A DNA stretch of 11,655 nt from contig JAAURO010000022.1 of the NCBI GenBank assembly GCA_012032215.1, positions 1 to 11,655 of the forward strand. Reading direction: 5' to 3'. The first letter of the stretch is position 1, and each line of letters opens with the position of its first letter. Positions 1 to 8,753 of this stretch are shown piece by piece. Both the position numbers and the translations under genes were made by a program. A model generated the notes under the pieces. That model was not told the DNA's origin. It made no database searches and saw nothing but the letters and a program-made list of their open reading frames with translations. The DNA comes from Limnobacter sp. (lineage in GTDB: Bacteria; Pseudomonadota; Gammaproteobacteria; Burkholderiales; Burkholderiaceae_B).

Positions 1-1
1 C

Positions 2-1092
2 ACCGCCCGTTACTCGGAAGCCACCTTGCTTTCTGCCATGGAAACAGCGGGCAAACTGGTCGATGACGACGAACTGCGCTCGGCCATGGGCACCAAAGGT
101 TTGGGCACACCTGCCACGCGTGCAGCCATTATTGAAGGCCTGCTGAACGAAAAATACCTGCTGCGCGAAGAACGCAGCCTTATGCCCACAGCCAAAAGCC
201 TTTTTACTGCTTACGCTGTTGCGCGGACTGGGTGTTCAAGAGCTCACCATGCCCGAGCTTACTGGCGAGTGGGAACACAAGCTGTCCCAAATGGAAAAAG
301 GAGAGCTCTCGCGTGAAGCCTTCATGCAAGACATCCTGAAAATTACAGGAACCATTGTAGATCGCGCCAAAAATTACACCGAAGACACCATTCCTGGCGA
401 TTACGCCACCTTAAAAACACCTTGCCCCTCGTGTGGCGCGGTGGTAAAAGAAAACTACCGCCGCTTTGCCTGCACCCAGTGCGAGTTCTCTATTAGCAAA
501 GTGCCGGGTGGGCGCGCTTTTGAAGTACCCGAAGTGGAAACCCTGCTGACTGAATGCGAATTGCCCCTGCTAGATGGGTTTCGCAGCAAAATGGGACGCC
601 CTTTTGCAGCCGTTCTGCGCTTGAGCAAAGAAAACAAACTGGAATTTGATTTTGGTCAGGGGAACGAAGATGACGAAGCTGAATTCGATTTCTCGGATCA
701 GGAAAGTATAGGACCATGCCCGAAATGCGCCGCCTCAGTGTATGAAATCCCTACGCACTACGTGTGCGAAAAAGCAGTGGGCCCCGCCAAAAACTGCGAA
801 CTTTCGCTCGGGAAAAATGATATTGCAGCAGCCCATTGAGCGCGAGCAGATGGAAAAGCTGCTCAACGAAGGCAAAACCGATTTGCTAAGCCGTTTTGTT
901 TCGGCACGCACCAAACGCGCTTTCAAAGCCTTTTTGGTAAAAAAACCCGATGGTACGGTTGGCTTTGAGTTTGAGCCTCGACCAGAGAAAAAAACTGTCG
1001 AAAAAAACGCAGCAACAAAGGCGGGCTCCAAAGCGGCAAATAAAACCACTGAGACCAGAAAAGCCGCTAAAAAGAAAAGCGCAGAGGCTTAG
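2..1092 (+). CDS. topB: DNA topoisomerase III, 3' part, with two apparent frameshifts
   Basis: This is the C-terminal part of a type IA topoisomerase, which relaxes and decatenates DNA through single-strand passage; the 5' part lies left of the window. Three frames join into one protein. The first segment (2 to about 205) has the family motif KGLGTPATRAAIIEGLL. The second (about 206 to 800) has LLTLLRGLGVQELTMPELTG and two cysteine clusters (CPSCG...CTQC and CPKC...CEK...C), which resemble the zinc-finger tail of topoisomerase III. The third (about 802 to 1092) has GKMILQQPIEREQMEKLLNE and a Lys/Ala-rich basic tail ending at TAG. Each junction needs one base skipped: the T5 run at 201-205 and the T3 run at 802-804. 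Read literally, the product is truncated soon after position 205. Identity as TopB is secure from motif order. Whether the shifts are real or sequencing errors cannot be decided here. It is convergent with the large minus-strand operon and functionally unrelated to it. Confidence 0.9.
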
Positions 1093-1227
1093 TACCTGCC
1101 TCCTTACAGCCCGGATTTGAACCCCATTGAGAAAAAATGGGCTCAGGCAAAATCGGTTAGGAAAAAACTTCACTGCGATGACATCTATCTATTATTCAGT
1201 GAGCATCTGGATTATGCTATGACATAA
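1093..1227 (+). pseudogene. IS630-family transposase, C-terminal remnant
   Basis: Directly after the topB stop codon, and in the same frame, 44 codons read as the end of an IS630-type DDE transposase. They include LPPYSPDLNPIEKKW, the family signature carrying the last catalytic acidic residue (the E of NPIE), then a basic stretch and a tail ending DYAMT before TAA at 1225-1227. There is no start codon and no sign of the N-terminal helix-turn-helix or the first two catalytic aspartates, so this is a scar and not a working gene. The match begins exactly at the topB stop, which suggests deletion or recombination joined the two. Recognition rests on the motif alone. Confidence 0.85.
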
Positions 1228-1239
1228 TCATCCAGCTAT

Positions 1240-1571
1240 ATTATCTAAAGCATACAGGGCCAGAATTTTATCTTCGATCTCGTTGCCCAGTCGGGTCTGG
1301 TTTTTCTTGTTCAATTGCGGCGCAAACGAACCGGCCCGGTCACGTGGTGTTTCAATTTCTATCGGCCCACCGGAGGTTTTCACGGTTTTTTCGTGCGACC
1401 ATTACGACGATTCGATTCATTGTTGGTATCCCAGTGCGCGTCAATCTCGCCGTTTAAAACCACCTCGGCAAACTGCTTGAGTAGCGGTGTAAAAACCCCA
1501 TCCTCGCCGGTCAGTGCTTTGCCAGATTTTAATTTTTCAATGGCTTGGTCTATGTCGAATTCTTTGTTCAT
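1240..1571 (-). pseudogene. IS256-family (mutator-type) transposase, 5' remnant with a frameshift
   Basis: From ATG at 1569-1571 the minus strand encodes an N-terminus of the IS256 type (MNKEFDIDQAIEKL, then ALTGEDGVFTPLLKQ, then ANRRNGR-like NRRNGRTKK). The frame breaks at a run of six A (plus-strand T at 1386-1391). With one base added it continues as TVKTSGG, then [20 protein letters not shown] and [10 protein letters not shown], as in intact IS256 transposases. Homology stops near 1243, where a stop follows within a few codons. The central DDE catalytic region is therefore missing and no activity is expected. A strong ribosome site, GGGAGG at 1580-1585, sits 8 bases before the ATG and supports this start. 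The fragment faces the IS630 remnant. Confidence 0.85.
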
Positions 1572-1703
1572 GGATCAGTCCTCCCGAAAGGGTGAGATTA
1601 AAGGATTAACACAGATTTTTGAACGCTACCGTGAAAAACACCATTCAGGTGACAGCCAACAATTAAGTTTTGCTTTGATGACTTGAAAAAAACTTAAAGT
1701 GGA

Positions 1704-1740
1704 TGCGCTCGTTCTGAAAATGTAACGGGCGCATTTTTTT
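1704..1740 (+). terminator. Rho-independent terminator, possibly bidirectional
   Basis: A 10-bp stem (TGCGCTCGTT at 1704-1713 with AACGGGCGCA at 1724-1733, including one G-U pair) closes a 10-base loop and is followed at once by seven T (1734-1740), a textbook plus-strand terminator. Read on the minus strand, the hairpin is followed about 10 bases later by a T7 run (plus-strand A-run at 1685-1691). It could therefore also end the leftward operon, whose last stop codon is at 1766. No intact plus-strand gene lies just upstream; it may originally have served topB before the IS fragments arrived. Confidence 0.75.
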
Positions 1741-1765
1741 GTATAAGATGATCATCGAAAGATAT

Positions 1766-4700
1766 TTAGAGTTCTTTTCTGCAGACTCTATTTACCCGTT
1801 TCAACTTGCATCGGCTCTTAAGGCCTTCAAAACCCAAGTACAAACCCGGCACCACAAATAAAGTCAAACAGGTTGAAAAGAAAAGACCCCAAACAATCAC
1901 CGTTGCAATCGGTGCCCACAGAGTGGATTTGCCGCCAATTCCCAAAGCCAGCGACAGCAAACCCGCGATGGTTGTCAAGGAGGTAATGAGTATCGGCGTG
2001 ACCCGCCTGCGCCCTGCATAAAAAACGGCATGCAGGGATGACATGCCGCTTTGCATTCTGTCATTTGCGGCTGAAACGAGCACAATCGCTGCATTGACAG
2101 AAATACCAGCCAGGGCCACTGCCCCATACATGGTGTAGAGGCTGAACGGTTTTTGACTCACTGCCAAACCAAAGACCACACCGAGAAAAGCCAAACCGAC
2201 AGTGAGCAAAACAATCAAGGGCTGAAAATAGCTGCGAAATTGTGTTGCGATGATCAAATACATCAACAAAAGGCCAAACAAAAACAGGGTGAGAATGCTG
2301 TTGAGACTTTCATTGAGGTCGTCTAACAAGCCGCTCTGATCAACTTGCAGGGTTGGAAAACGTTTGGCCTGGGTTTGCCAAAGTGCCAAGACATCGCGAT
2401 TGGCTTTCTGGGTGTCGGTCAGTGTGGTGTCAATGCCTGCAAATAAGGTGATGGCGCGCAAATAGTTGTAATGAATGATTTGCGTGGGGCTTTCGATGTA
2501 TTGGGCTTTGACCAGCTGGCTCAAGGGAATGGTTTGCCCGGTAGGGCTGACCAAACGATGCGCCAAAACCTCATTGATGGCAAGCGGGCTGTTTTGCTCA
2601 ATTTGTATGCGCAGGCGAACTTCTTCGCCCTTGTCTTGAAAGGTGGAGATAATTTGACCATCGACCAACAGGGCAACCGCCTGTTTCACCGTTTCGCCAC
2701 TGAGACCCGCTTGGGAAATTGCGCTTTGATCAAGTTCCAGAGAGAGGAGTTTTTGTCCGGCAGAATCGTCTGATTTGATGTTTCTCAAACCTTCGATTTT
2801 CTTCATATTCTGCATCATGATTTGTGCAGCGCGGCGTATCTCAGCAAAGTCACTGCCCTGAAGTTTCAGCTCGATCGGCGAAGTGGTGGGGGGGCCACCG
2901 GACAAACGCAGGAAGCTGATATTCAATGGTCCCGGCAGATTTTGAACAGGATCTTCTAACTTGGCAATAATGTCTTCAACCGAGGCCATGCCATTGTGCG
3001 CAGGCAACAAACTGACGGTGACCTGCCCAAACACATTGCCGGCAAGAGGTGAGGTTTCTGTTTGCTGTTGACCCGCCGTACTGACTACTGAACGTAGCTC
3101 TTCAGGCTTCACGGTTTGACGAACTAGTCTTTCTATGTACTCGCTGGTTTTAAGGGTTTTTTCCAGTGGGGTGCCCGGTGGCATTTCGACATTGATGTAA
3201 AACAAACGCAAGGTGTCGCTGGCAAAAAAGTCAGCTTTGATAGCACCTCCCAGCACCAGGCCAATCGCCAGAAGAAAAACGCAGAGGGTTCCACCTGCAA
3301 TGCGTATCGGATAACGCAGCGCGCGAATCAACAAATGGCTATAGGCGTGGCGCAAGCGACGCAGAAAGTATTCCCTTCTCTTTTGTGATCGGCTTTTCTG
3401 GTCAATTTGGACGTTGAAACCGATGATATGGGCTGGCAGCATCCAATAGGCTTCCAGCAAGCTGAGCAGGAGGGCCAGAGTGACAACCAGCGGCACCACT
3501 TTGAGAAACTGTCCGATAATGCCAGGCAGCAACATCAAAGGCAGAAAAGCGGCAATGGTAGTTAGCACGGAGGCTGTCACCGGGGCGATGACTTCCTTTA
3601 GACCCTCAACCGCTGCAGTGGCAACATCCATGCCGCGTTCGAGTCGATAGTAAATGGATTCAACCACCACAACGGCATCGTCTACCAACATGCCTAAGCT
3701 AATTACAATCCCCAAAAGCACCATGACGTTGAGCGTTTCACCCTGGATGTTCATGACCCAAAAAACCCCCGCGAGTACAAAGGGAATGCCCGCGCTGATC
3801 AACAGTGAAATTTTCACGCCCAAGAAAAGAATGGTGACAACCAACACCATGAGCAGGCCCAGAAGCGCATTGCTTTGCATCACCTGAAGGGCGTTTCGAG
3901 TCATTTCGGTTTGGTCATCTACCAAAACAAGTTTGACCCCGATTTGAGCTTCAAATTGATTGCGTTCTTCCAGGTAGGTTTTGATGCGTTGAACCATCGT
4001 CAAGGTATTCACGTTCGGCGACTTGGCAACGCCCAGCAATATACCCGGCCTGCCGTTGTAGGTCACCTTTTCTGTGGGCGCTTCACGGCTGCGTTCTACG
4101 CGTGCAATGCTGGCAAGCGGTATGTTTCCATTGGGCGTTTGTATCAGTGTTTTACCCAGTTGGTTGGGATTGTTGTACACGCCTTTGAGCCGGACCAACC
4201 AACTTTGGTTGCCGATGTTGATGTCTCCAGCTGATACATCCTGAAAAAGACTGGCAAGCTGGGTGGATACATCGTTGGGATTAAGGCCACGGCTGACCAG
4301 TTCTTCCGGGCGGAGGGTGACCTGCAACTCAGGCTCGGAGAAGCCGCTCATTGTGATGCGGTCCACTTCAGTCATGCGGGTTAAATCGTCACTGACCCGC
4401 TTGGCATAACGCCTCAGGTTTTCGTCCAGGGCAGGCCCGGTCACCAAAACTGTGGCAGTTGGAAAGCCGTTGGAAGTAGTGATTTCAAAAACAAACGGCG
4501 TGTCGGCCGCATCGGGCAGTTGGGCTTCTTTGTTTTGAATTTCCCGGCGCAGGTCAGCCAGTCGTTTGTCGAATTCACGCGTGGGCAACTCATTAAAACG
4601 CACGAGAACCAGGGACAGGCTGTCCCGGCTTTGGGACATCACGAAACGAATGTCGGTGATGTTGCGAATGGCGTCTTCAATCGGTTCGGTGACACGGCGC

Positions 4701-4897
4701 TCAATGTCTTGCGCGGAGGCACCAGGCATGTTGGTGACTATCTGTATCCAGTTGAAACTGATTTCCGGGTCTTGTTGGCGCGGCAGACTCAGGTAAGACA
4801 ATCCACCTATGATGAGAACCAGCAGAAATGCCAAGTTGGCCAGGACATCATTTTTTATAAAACGGGTATACACGGGTTCAATCCGCTGGTGTTTCAC
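1766..4897 (-). CDS. RND-family efflux pump, inner-membrane permease subunit
   Basis: A proton-driven resistance-nodulation-division transporter of the AcrB-like superfamily, 1043 residues, which is the usual full length. It sits in the inner membrane and works as a trimer with a periplasmic adaptor and an outer-membrane channel. Visible features are a first membrane helix at about 22-39, the first periplasmic porter domain at about 40-335, a helix bundle at about 340-490, a second periplasmic domain at about 560-860, and a closing bundle from about 865. The fourth-helix motif GMLVDDAVVVVE (402-413) carries the paired proton-relay aspartates D406/D407. At the AcrB Lys940 position in helix ten the sequence GISVNAAIVL has Asn (N935); this is seen in other branches of the superfamily. 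The start is GTG at 4895-4897, overlapping the adaptor's end by 20 bases, so the two are translationally coupled. Placement at the end of the biosynthetic operon suggests product export or self-protection. The substrate cannot be read from the sequence. Confidence 0.93.
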   Translation of the reverse strand: MKHQRIEPVYTRFIKNDVLANLAFLLVLIIGGLSYLSLPRQQDPEISFNWIQIVTNMPGASAQDIERRVTEPIEDAIRNITDIRFVMSQSRDSLSLVLVRFNELPTREFDKRLADLRREIQNKEAQLPDAADTPFVFEITTSNGFPTATVLVTGPALDENLRRYAKRVSDDLTRMTEVDRITMSGFSEPELQVTLRPEELVSRGLNPNDVSTQLASLFQDVSAGDINIGNQSWLVRLKGVYNNPNQLGKTLIQTPNGNIPLASIARVERSREAPTEKVTYNGRPGILLGVAKSPNVNTLTMVQRIKTYLEERNQFEAQIGVKLVLVDDQTEMTRNALQVMQSNALLGLLMVLVVTILFLGVKISLLISAGIPFVLAGVFWVMNIQGETLNVMVLLGIVISLGMLVDDAVVVVESIYYRLERGMDVATAAVEGLKEVIAPVTASVLTTIAAFLPLMLLPGIIGQFLKVVPLVVTLALLLSLLEAYWMLPAHIIGFNVQIDQKSRSQKRREYFLRRLRHAYSHLLIRALRYPIRIAGGTLCVFLLAIGLVLGGAIKADFFASDTLRLFYINVEMPPGTPLEKTLKTSEYIERLVRQTVKPEELRSVVSTAGQQQTETSPLAGNVFGQVTVSLLPAHNGMASVEDIIAKLEDPVQNLPGPLNISFLRLSGGPPTTSPIELKLQGSDFAEIRRAAQIMMQNMKKIEGLRNIKSDDSAGQKLLSLELDQSAISQAGLSGETVKQAVALLVDGQIISTFQDKGEEVRLRIQIEQNSPLAINEVLAHRLVSPTGQTIPLSQLVKAQYIESPTQIIHYNYLRAITLFAGIDTTLTDTQKANRDVLALWQTQAKRFPTLQVDQSGLLDDLNESLNSILTLFLFGLLLMYLIIATQFRSYFQPLIVLLTVGLAFLGVVFGLAVSQKPFSLYTMYGAVALAGISVNAAIVLVSAANDRMQSGMSSLHAVFYAGRRRVTPILITSLTTIAGLLSLALGIGGKSTLWAPIATVIVWGLFFSTCLTLFVVPGLYLGFEGLKSRCKLKRVNRVCRKEL

Positions 4898-5953
4898 TGA
4901 TACGCACTTCGTCGCCGACTGCTACTGCAAAACGCCCTTCTGTGAGGACGCGGGTGTCGGGGGTGAGGCGTTCATCGAAAGTGACAGGCACGGGTTGGCC
5001 TTCTTGTGCATCAGCCAGTGGGTAAAAATCCACCTGGGTTTTGGCTTTATCCGATTTAGCCAGTAAGATGCCCAAGCTGCCTTGGCGCTGGGACAAATAC
5101 TCAGCCGCCAAAACAGGTTCGGGATGCCGCCAGACCAGTTCACCACTGCTGCCTGGAAGCGGTTTCTCCTGAGGAAAAATCAGACGTGCTTCCTGTGTAT
5201 TTCGCTGTTGATCAACCACCGGCGTGATTTGTCGAATGGTCAGCGGGTAGCGTTTTTCGCCCTGAGAAAAATAAATCTCTGAGCTGGCACGAAGCGATTT
5301 CACCTCGAGTGGCTGTGAGGTGTGCGGAGACTTCCTGATTTCCAGATCAACCAAGCGCAGCATGGCTGTTGCGGGCATGGCCAGTTGACCGATGGCAACT
5401 TTTTTTTCTGTGACAACCCCGGTGAAAGGGGCACGTATCGTGCATTTTCCAGTGTTGGCGCTTGCCAGCTGCACCGCCGCCGCCGCACTTTTCAGTTCTG
5501 CTTGGTTACGTGCATGCTCGTTTTGTCGCTGTTCCAGCGCTTGCTTGGAAATCATCTTTTTCTCGTACAGGGTTTCTGCGCGACTGAGCTCAAATTGGCT
5601 GAGTTCACCCCGGCCTGCGCAGCAGAGAGCTGGGCGCGGACCTGCTGAAGACGGTTTTTTTCATCGCGGCAATTTAATGTAATCAGCACTTCACCCTCAT
5701 GGGCCAAGTCTCCCACATTGACCGAAGCCTGCTCTACCTGAGCGGTTAATTCAGAACTGAGCGTGGTATCGTTGAGGCTTAATGCAGTGGCTGGCCGACT
5801 AAAGCTGTAGTCAGCCAAGAGTGCCTGAAGCGGCTTGACCTGTACGAGGGGAATGGCCTCAATGTTGTCCACAGACTGCGTGGCCTCGCCGCATCCAGCG
5901 ACAAGCCACACCACTGTGAACAAGCATTTGATGCATTGGCGATTAATCTGCAT
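4878..5953 (-). CDS. RND efflux membrane-fusion (periplasmic adaptor) lipoprotein, frameshifted
   Basis: The HlyD/AcrA-type adaptor for the downstream pump. The chosen start is ATG at 5951-5953, preceded by AGGAAA (5956-5961). An ATG at 6020-6022 in the same frame lacks a clear ribosome site and would put about 23 residues before the signal peptide. The N-terminus is a lipoprotein signal with lipobox LVAGC, so Cys21 is probably lipidated and the protein anchored facing the periplasm. Next come the first lipoyl half (SVNVGDLAHEGEVLITL), a helical hairpin (about 95-155, coiled-coil-like), the second lipoyl half (CTIRAPFTGVVTEKKVAIGQ) and a beta-barrel region. The frame breaks near 5592-5599. 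One added base in the A3 run (plus strand 5592-5594) joins the halves as SANFELSRAETLYEKKMISK and gives 358 residues. Read literally, the upstream half ends at 5552 and a 225-residue ORF restarts at 5555. Confidence 0.9.
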
Positions 5954-5955
5954 GC

Positions 5956-5961
5956 TTTCCT
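5956..5961 (-). promoter_or_regulatory. Ribosome binding site deciding the adaptor start
   Basis: AGGAAA on the minus strand lies a few bases before ATG 5951-5953. It supports the shorter, signal-peptide-compatible start over the upstream in-frame ATG at 6020-6022. Confidence 0.65.
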
Positions 5962-6044
5962 GATTGGTTACACTTTCAGAATCATAAAGGAAATTCTTGG
6001 CTTCCTTGGAAGCTGTTGACATTCAGGAAGCTTTCAACAAAGGG

Positions 6045-6893
6045 TCAGGGCTTCTGCGCAGAAAAAATACCGTAATCGAGATACCCCTTTTCATAAAACT
6101 GCTGATAGGAAACTGCCTGAACGCGCTCGATGTTTGCTCTTTTTTCGCCCAGGTGTTCGGCATAAACACTTAGGTATTTTGGCGATAAAAAGTAGTTGAA
6201 GGCGCCAGGAAAAACATGGTCTTTAATCGACAAAGCTTGATGAACCTGGAAGCCCAGCTGGGTCAGTAGATTTTGATAAGCCTCAAGATTCTGATTGTTC
6301 TCTTCCGGCAAATTGCGCATTTTGGCGGCACGCGCCAAGAAAAGCTTGTCTACTTCGTCTTCCGCCTGCCGTGCATGCAGGTGGTCAGCCACCATCAAAT
6401 GGCCACCAGGCTTTAAAACACGTTTGGCTTCTTTGAAGAAAGTTTCACGGGTTGAGAAGTGAATCACGCAATCAATTGCAATGACACAATCGAAACTTTC
6501 GTCTTCAAATTGGAGATCGGTGGCACTCATCTTTTGGAATACAATTTTTTGGGCCACATCAGACTTGTAGTGAGAAAGCTGGCTGTTTGCAAATTCAATT
6601 TGTTTCTGGCTGATGTCTATACCGACAATGCTTTTGCACGGCGTACAGGAAGCAATTTCAATGGTCTCTACCCCAAAGCCACAGCCCACATTCAATACCC
6701 GACTTTGGCTCGTGATATTGGCGTGTTTGAGTGTTTCAAGCACCAGATTCCGCCCTGCTTGTGCGGCATCTTCAGTGTTGGTTTTCCAGTATCCCCAGTT
6801 ATTAAAGGGACTGCTTTTGACAGCCAAGTGTTCGTCGAATTCGTTTTCATAAAAATCAGCCGTTTGCTGATCGTGTTCAGACAATGTTGTCAT
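6045..6893 (-). CDS. SAM-dependent class I methyltransferase
   Basis: A 282-residue soluble methyltransferase with a Rossmann fold. Motif I is VLNVGCGFG (66-74), the acidic ribose-binding residue is D93 in GIDIS, the post-I strand is FDCVIAIDCVIHF (about 134-146), and RVLKPGGHLMVAD (158-170) is the usual later motif. The FNNWGYW stretch before motif I and the overall layout resemble small-molecule methyltransferases of natural-product pathways (erythromycin O-methyltransferase or sarcosine-type relatives). The acceptor, whether O, N or C, cannot be told. TGAGGT (6901-6906) sits 7 bases before the ATG. When the upstream gene is frame-repaired, its TGA overlaps this ATG as ATGA, which implies tight coupling. 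It probably tailors the product of the PKS/NRPS cluster. A 91-bp gap separates its stop from the adaptor start at 5953. Confidence 0.9.
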   Translation of the reverse strand: MTTLSEHDQQTADFYENEFDEHLAVKSSPFNNWGYWKTNTEDAAQAGRNLVLETLKHANITSQSRVLNVGCGFGVETIEIASCTPCKSIVGIDISQKQIEFANSQLSHYKSDVAQKIVFQKMSATDLQFEDESFDCVIAIDCVIHFSTRETFFKEAKRVLKPGGHLMVADHLHARQAEDEVDKLFLARAAKMRNLPEENNQNLEAYQNLLTQLGFQVHQALSIKDHVFPGAFNYFLSPKYLSVYAEHLGEKRANIERVQAVSYQQFYEKGYLDYGIFSAQKP

Positions 6894-8751
6894 GCGCTTA
6901 ACCTCATGGCTCGGTTGTTCAGGTACTTCGTGAGGCGCTCCAGGCTTGCGTGTCGCATGAAGTCGCCAAAAGAGAGCTTAATACTCAACTTTTTTTCCAA
7001 CTCATCCAAAAGCCGCATGGCTTGGAGTGAGTCACCCCCTGCTGCAAAAAATTGGTGCTTCTTTCAATGGTGTCGTCTGCCAAGATGGCATACCAAATGG
7101 ATTCCAGTTGTGTGGGTTGGGTTTCTGAGCGAGTTTCTGTTAGGGTTGTTGCTGGGTTCGCGCCGTGAGCTGTGCTTTGATTCAGCGCTTCAGGTGATGA
7201 AGCAAAGTCAGCAACTGGCCAGGGTGCTTGAATGTTGTGATGCAAAAGATCAAAAATATTCAAATACTGGCTAATGAACTGTTCAGCTGCCAAGCGAGAG
7301 AAGCATTCCTCTCGCACATACAGCCCTAATTTGGCGGATTTATTGCCCAAGTGAACCACCATGGAACAATCATACTTTGTGGTTTCCGGAATGTTGGAGA
7401 GGCTTTCAATTGTGAAATCTGCTTTTGGCATTTCGCTGCTTTCATCGTGAGTAACGAAGAAAAGCTGATTGGGCAGTGAGATTTGCTTTTCAGACAGCGC
7501 TTTTAAAATGTCGTCAAGAGCGGTGTCACGGTGCATCAACACATCAAACAAACTTGAGCGCACTTGTTCCACGAAAGCCAAACCTTGCACATTCGCATCC
7601 AACTTGATTTGGATAGGTAGAACTAGGCCAAACAAGCCAATCAGATTTTCAAGGTCGGGGTGATCCCGATTGAACATGGAGGTGTAAATCACTTGATGCT
7701 GACAGTGTGTTTGGTTTCTCACAACCCAGGCAAAAATGGACAGCAGTACCATATTGGCTGAAGATTTACTCGCTGACACCACGCGGTTTAAGGTGTCCCA
7801 TTGATTGGATGACAAGGTTTTTTCGATGAGATGACAAGGCCCGGAAGCCGATTCAATCTCACGTTGCTGATCAGGCCAAGTGACTCTTGGCATGGTTTTG
7901 TCAAAATAGCTTAACCACCACGGCAATGAAATTTGCTTGAGTTCCTGAAACCATCTCCAATTCGCATAGTCGCCATATTGAAGTGGCGGGTTAGCAGTAT
8001 GAGCGGTTTTCTTGCCCGCTGCCAGGGCTTGATAAGCCTCAACGAGCTGGGTGGTGAAAGTGGCTTGACTGGAAGCGTCAAAGGCGATGTAGGCCAGGGC
8101 CAGTACAAAGAGAAATCCATCGTTTTGATGTTTTGAGTTTTCGGAAGGTGGGCCCTCGGATTCTCGGTCTTTGAGCGGCCCGCTGTTGTTCAATGGCTGT
8201 AAAAAAGCATGTGCCACTTCACCTTGACCCAGTTCAAAATGTGCCTGAGTCAATTGTTTGAGCCGATTCTGCACGGCGGTATTCTCAAAACCATCGGCCT
8301 GATTGTTGACGATTTCAAATTTCAAACGGGGCTGGTCCCGTGGCAATTGAAAGCCGAGATCATCCTCGAAATAAAATCGACTTCTTAAAGTGTCGTGTTG
8401 AGACATGACATGTACGAGCGCATCTTTCCAAATGAGTGGATCAATTTCACCGGTGATTTTCCATACCATCAGATGCTTGGCAGTTGGCAGATTGTCGTCT
8501 ATCGTATTCATCTGAAGCAGAAGCGTTTGAGAAGCAGTGAGATAGGCTTTTTCTTCCTCACGGGCCAGCAGCTTTTCATAACGAAAAAGATGCAGAATGT
8601 CTTTTTTATGCGCAGAAATTTCCGCTATAAAATTTGGGTCGATGGCTTTTTTACTCCCCACCAATTGAAGGTTCCCACCCTCCTCCTTGAGCATCAGATT
8701 TCGCTTACTCAATTGTGCAAAAAGGGTTTTCAATGCTTTAACACGGGCCAT
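6890..8751 (-). CDS. TubC_N docking - condensation - peptidyl carrier protein (NRPS), frameshifted near its 3' end
   Basis: A compact NRPS protein with no adenylation domain. Residues about 1-58 match a TubC N-terminal docking domain (hydrophobic helix, LKEEGGNLQLVG, AHKKDILHLF), which recruits an upstream megasynthase. About 65-510 is a condensation domain with HDTLRSRF, LQYGDYANW, FNRDHPDLENLIGLFG and LPNQLFFVTHD in order. Its catalytic HHxxxDG is replaced by AYIAFDA (220-226), so both histidines, including the catalytic one, are gone. From about 548 a carrier domain begins (LESIWYAIL). It breaks at the A6 run 7046-7051. One added base restores TNFFAAGGDSLQAMRLLDEL with the phosphopantetheine serine and runs to TGA at 6890-6892, giving 620 residues. 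Read literally, the ORF stops at 6985 (588 residues) without the carrier serine. The start ATG (8749-8751) lies 2 bp after the FabH-like stop. Probable role: docking and carrier platform, or a condensation domain with altered chemistry. Confidence 0.88.
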
Positions 8752-8753
8752 AT

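Larger units (their letters stand above)
1093..1650. mobile_element. Composite insertion-sequence scar (IS630 tail plus IS256 head)
   Basis: Two oppositely oriented transposase fragments meet near 1228-1243. Bases 1572-1650, upstream of the IS256-type ATG, contain on the minus strand an AAAATCTGTGTTAATCC-like stretch. It resembles terminal sequences of IS256-family elements, so the element's outer end probably lies between about 1600 and 1660. I could not match a complementary terminal repeat or a target duplication, so the right boundary is approximate. Neither element is complete. Confidence 0.6.

Noticed and set aside
1386..1391. Programmed frameshift in the IS256-type transposase at A6
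   Set aside because: IS256-family transposases are not known to use programmed frameshifting. The element is truncated anyway, and similar one-base shifts occur across unrelated genes in the window.
1315..1686. A 123-codon plus-strand open frame across the IS scar
   Set aside because: The minus strand carries recognisable IS256-type protein here; the plus frame is its shadow.
1767..1790. Six-base inverted repeat TAGAGT/ACTCTA at the pump's 3' end
   Set aside because: It is short, AT-rich, inside coding sequence and lacks a T-run; the 1704-1740 hairpin is the better terminator.
5954..6044. An internal promoter between the methyltransferase and the adaptor
   Set aside because: I see no convincing -35/-10 pair in this short gap; the genes are more simply one transcript.
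6459..7274. A 271-codon open frame on the plus strand
   Set aside because: It lies opposite the methyltransferase and the carrier-domain end, both of which have clear family motifs. Its own translation shows no recognisable domain.
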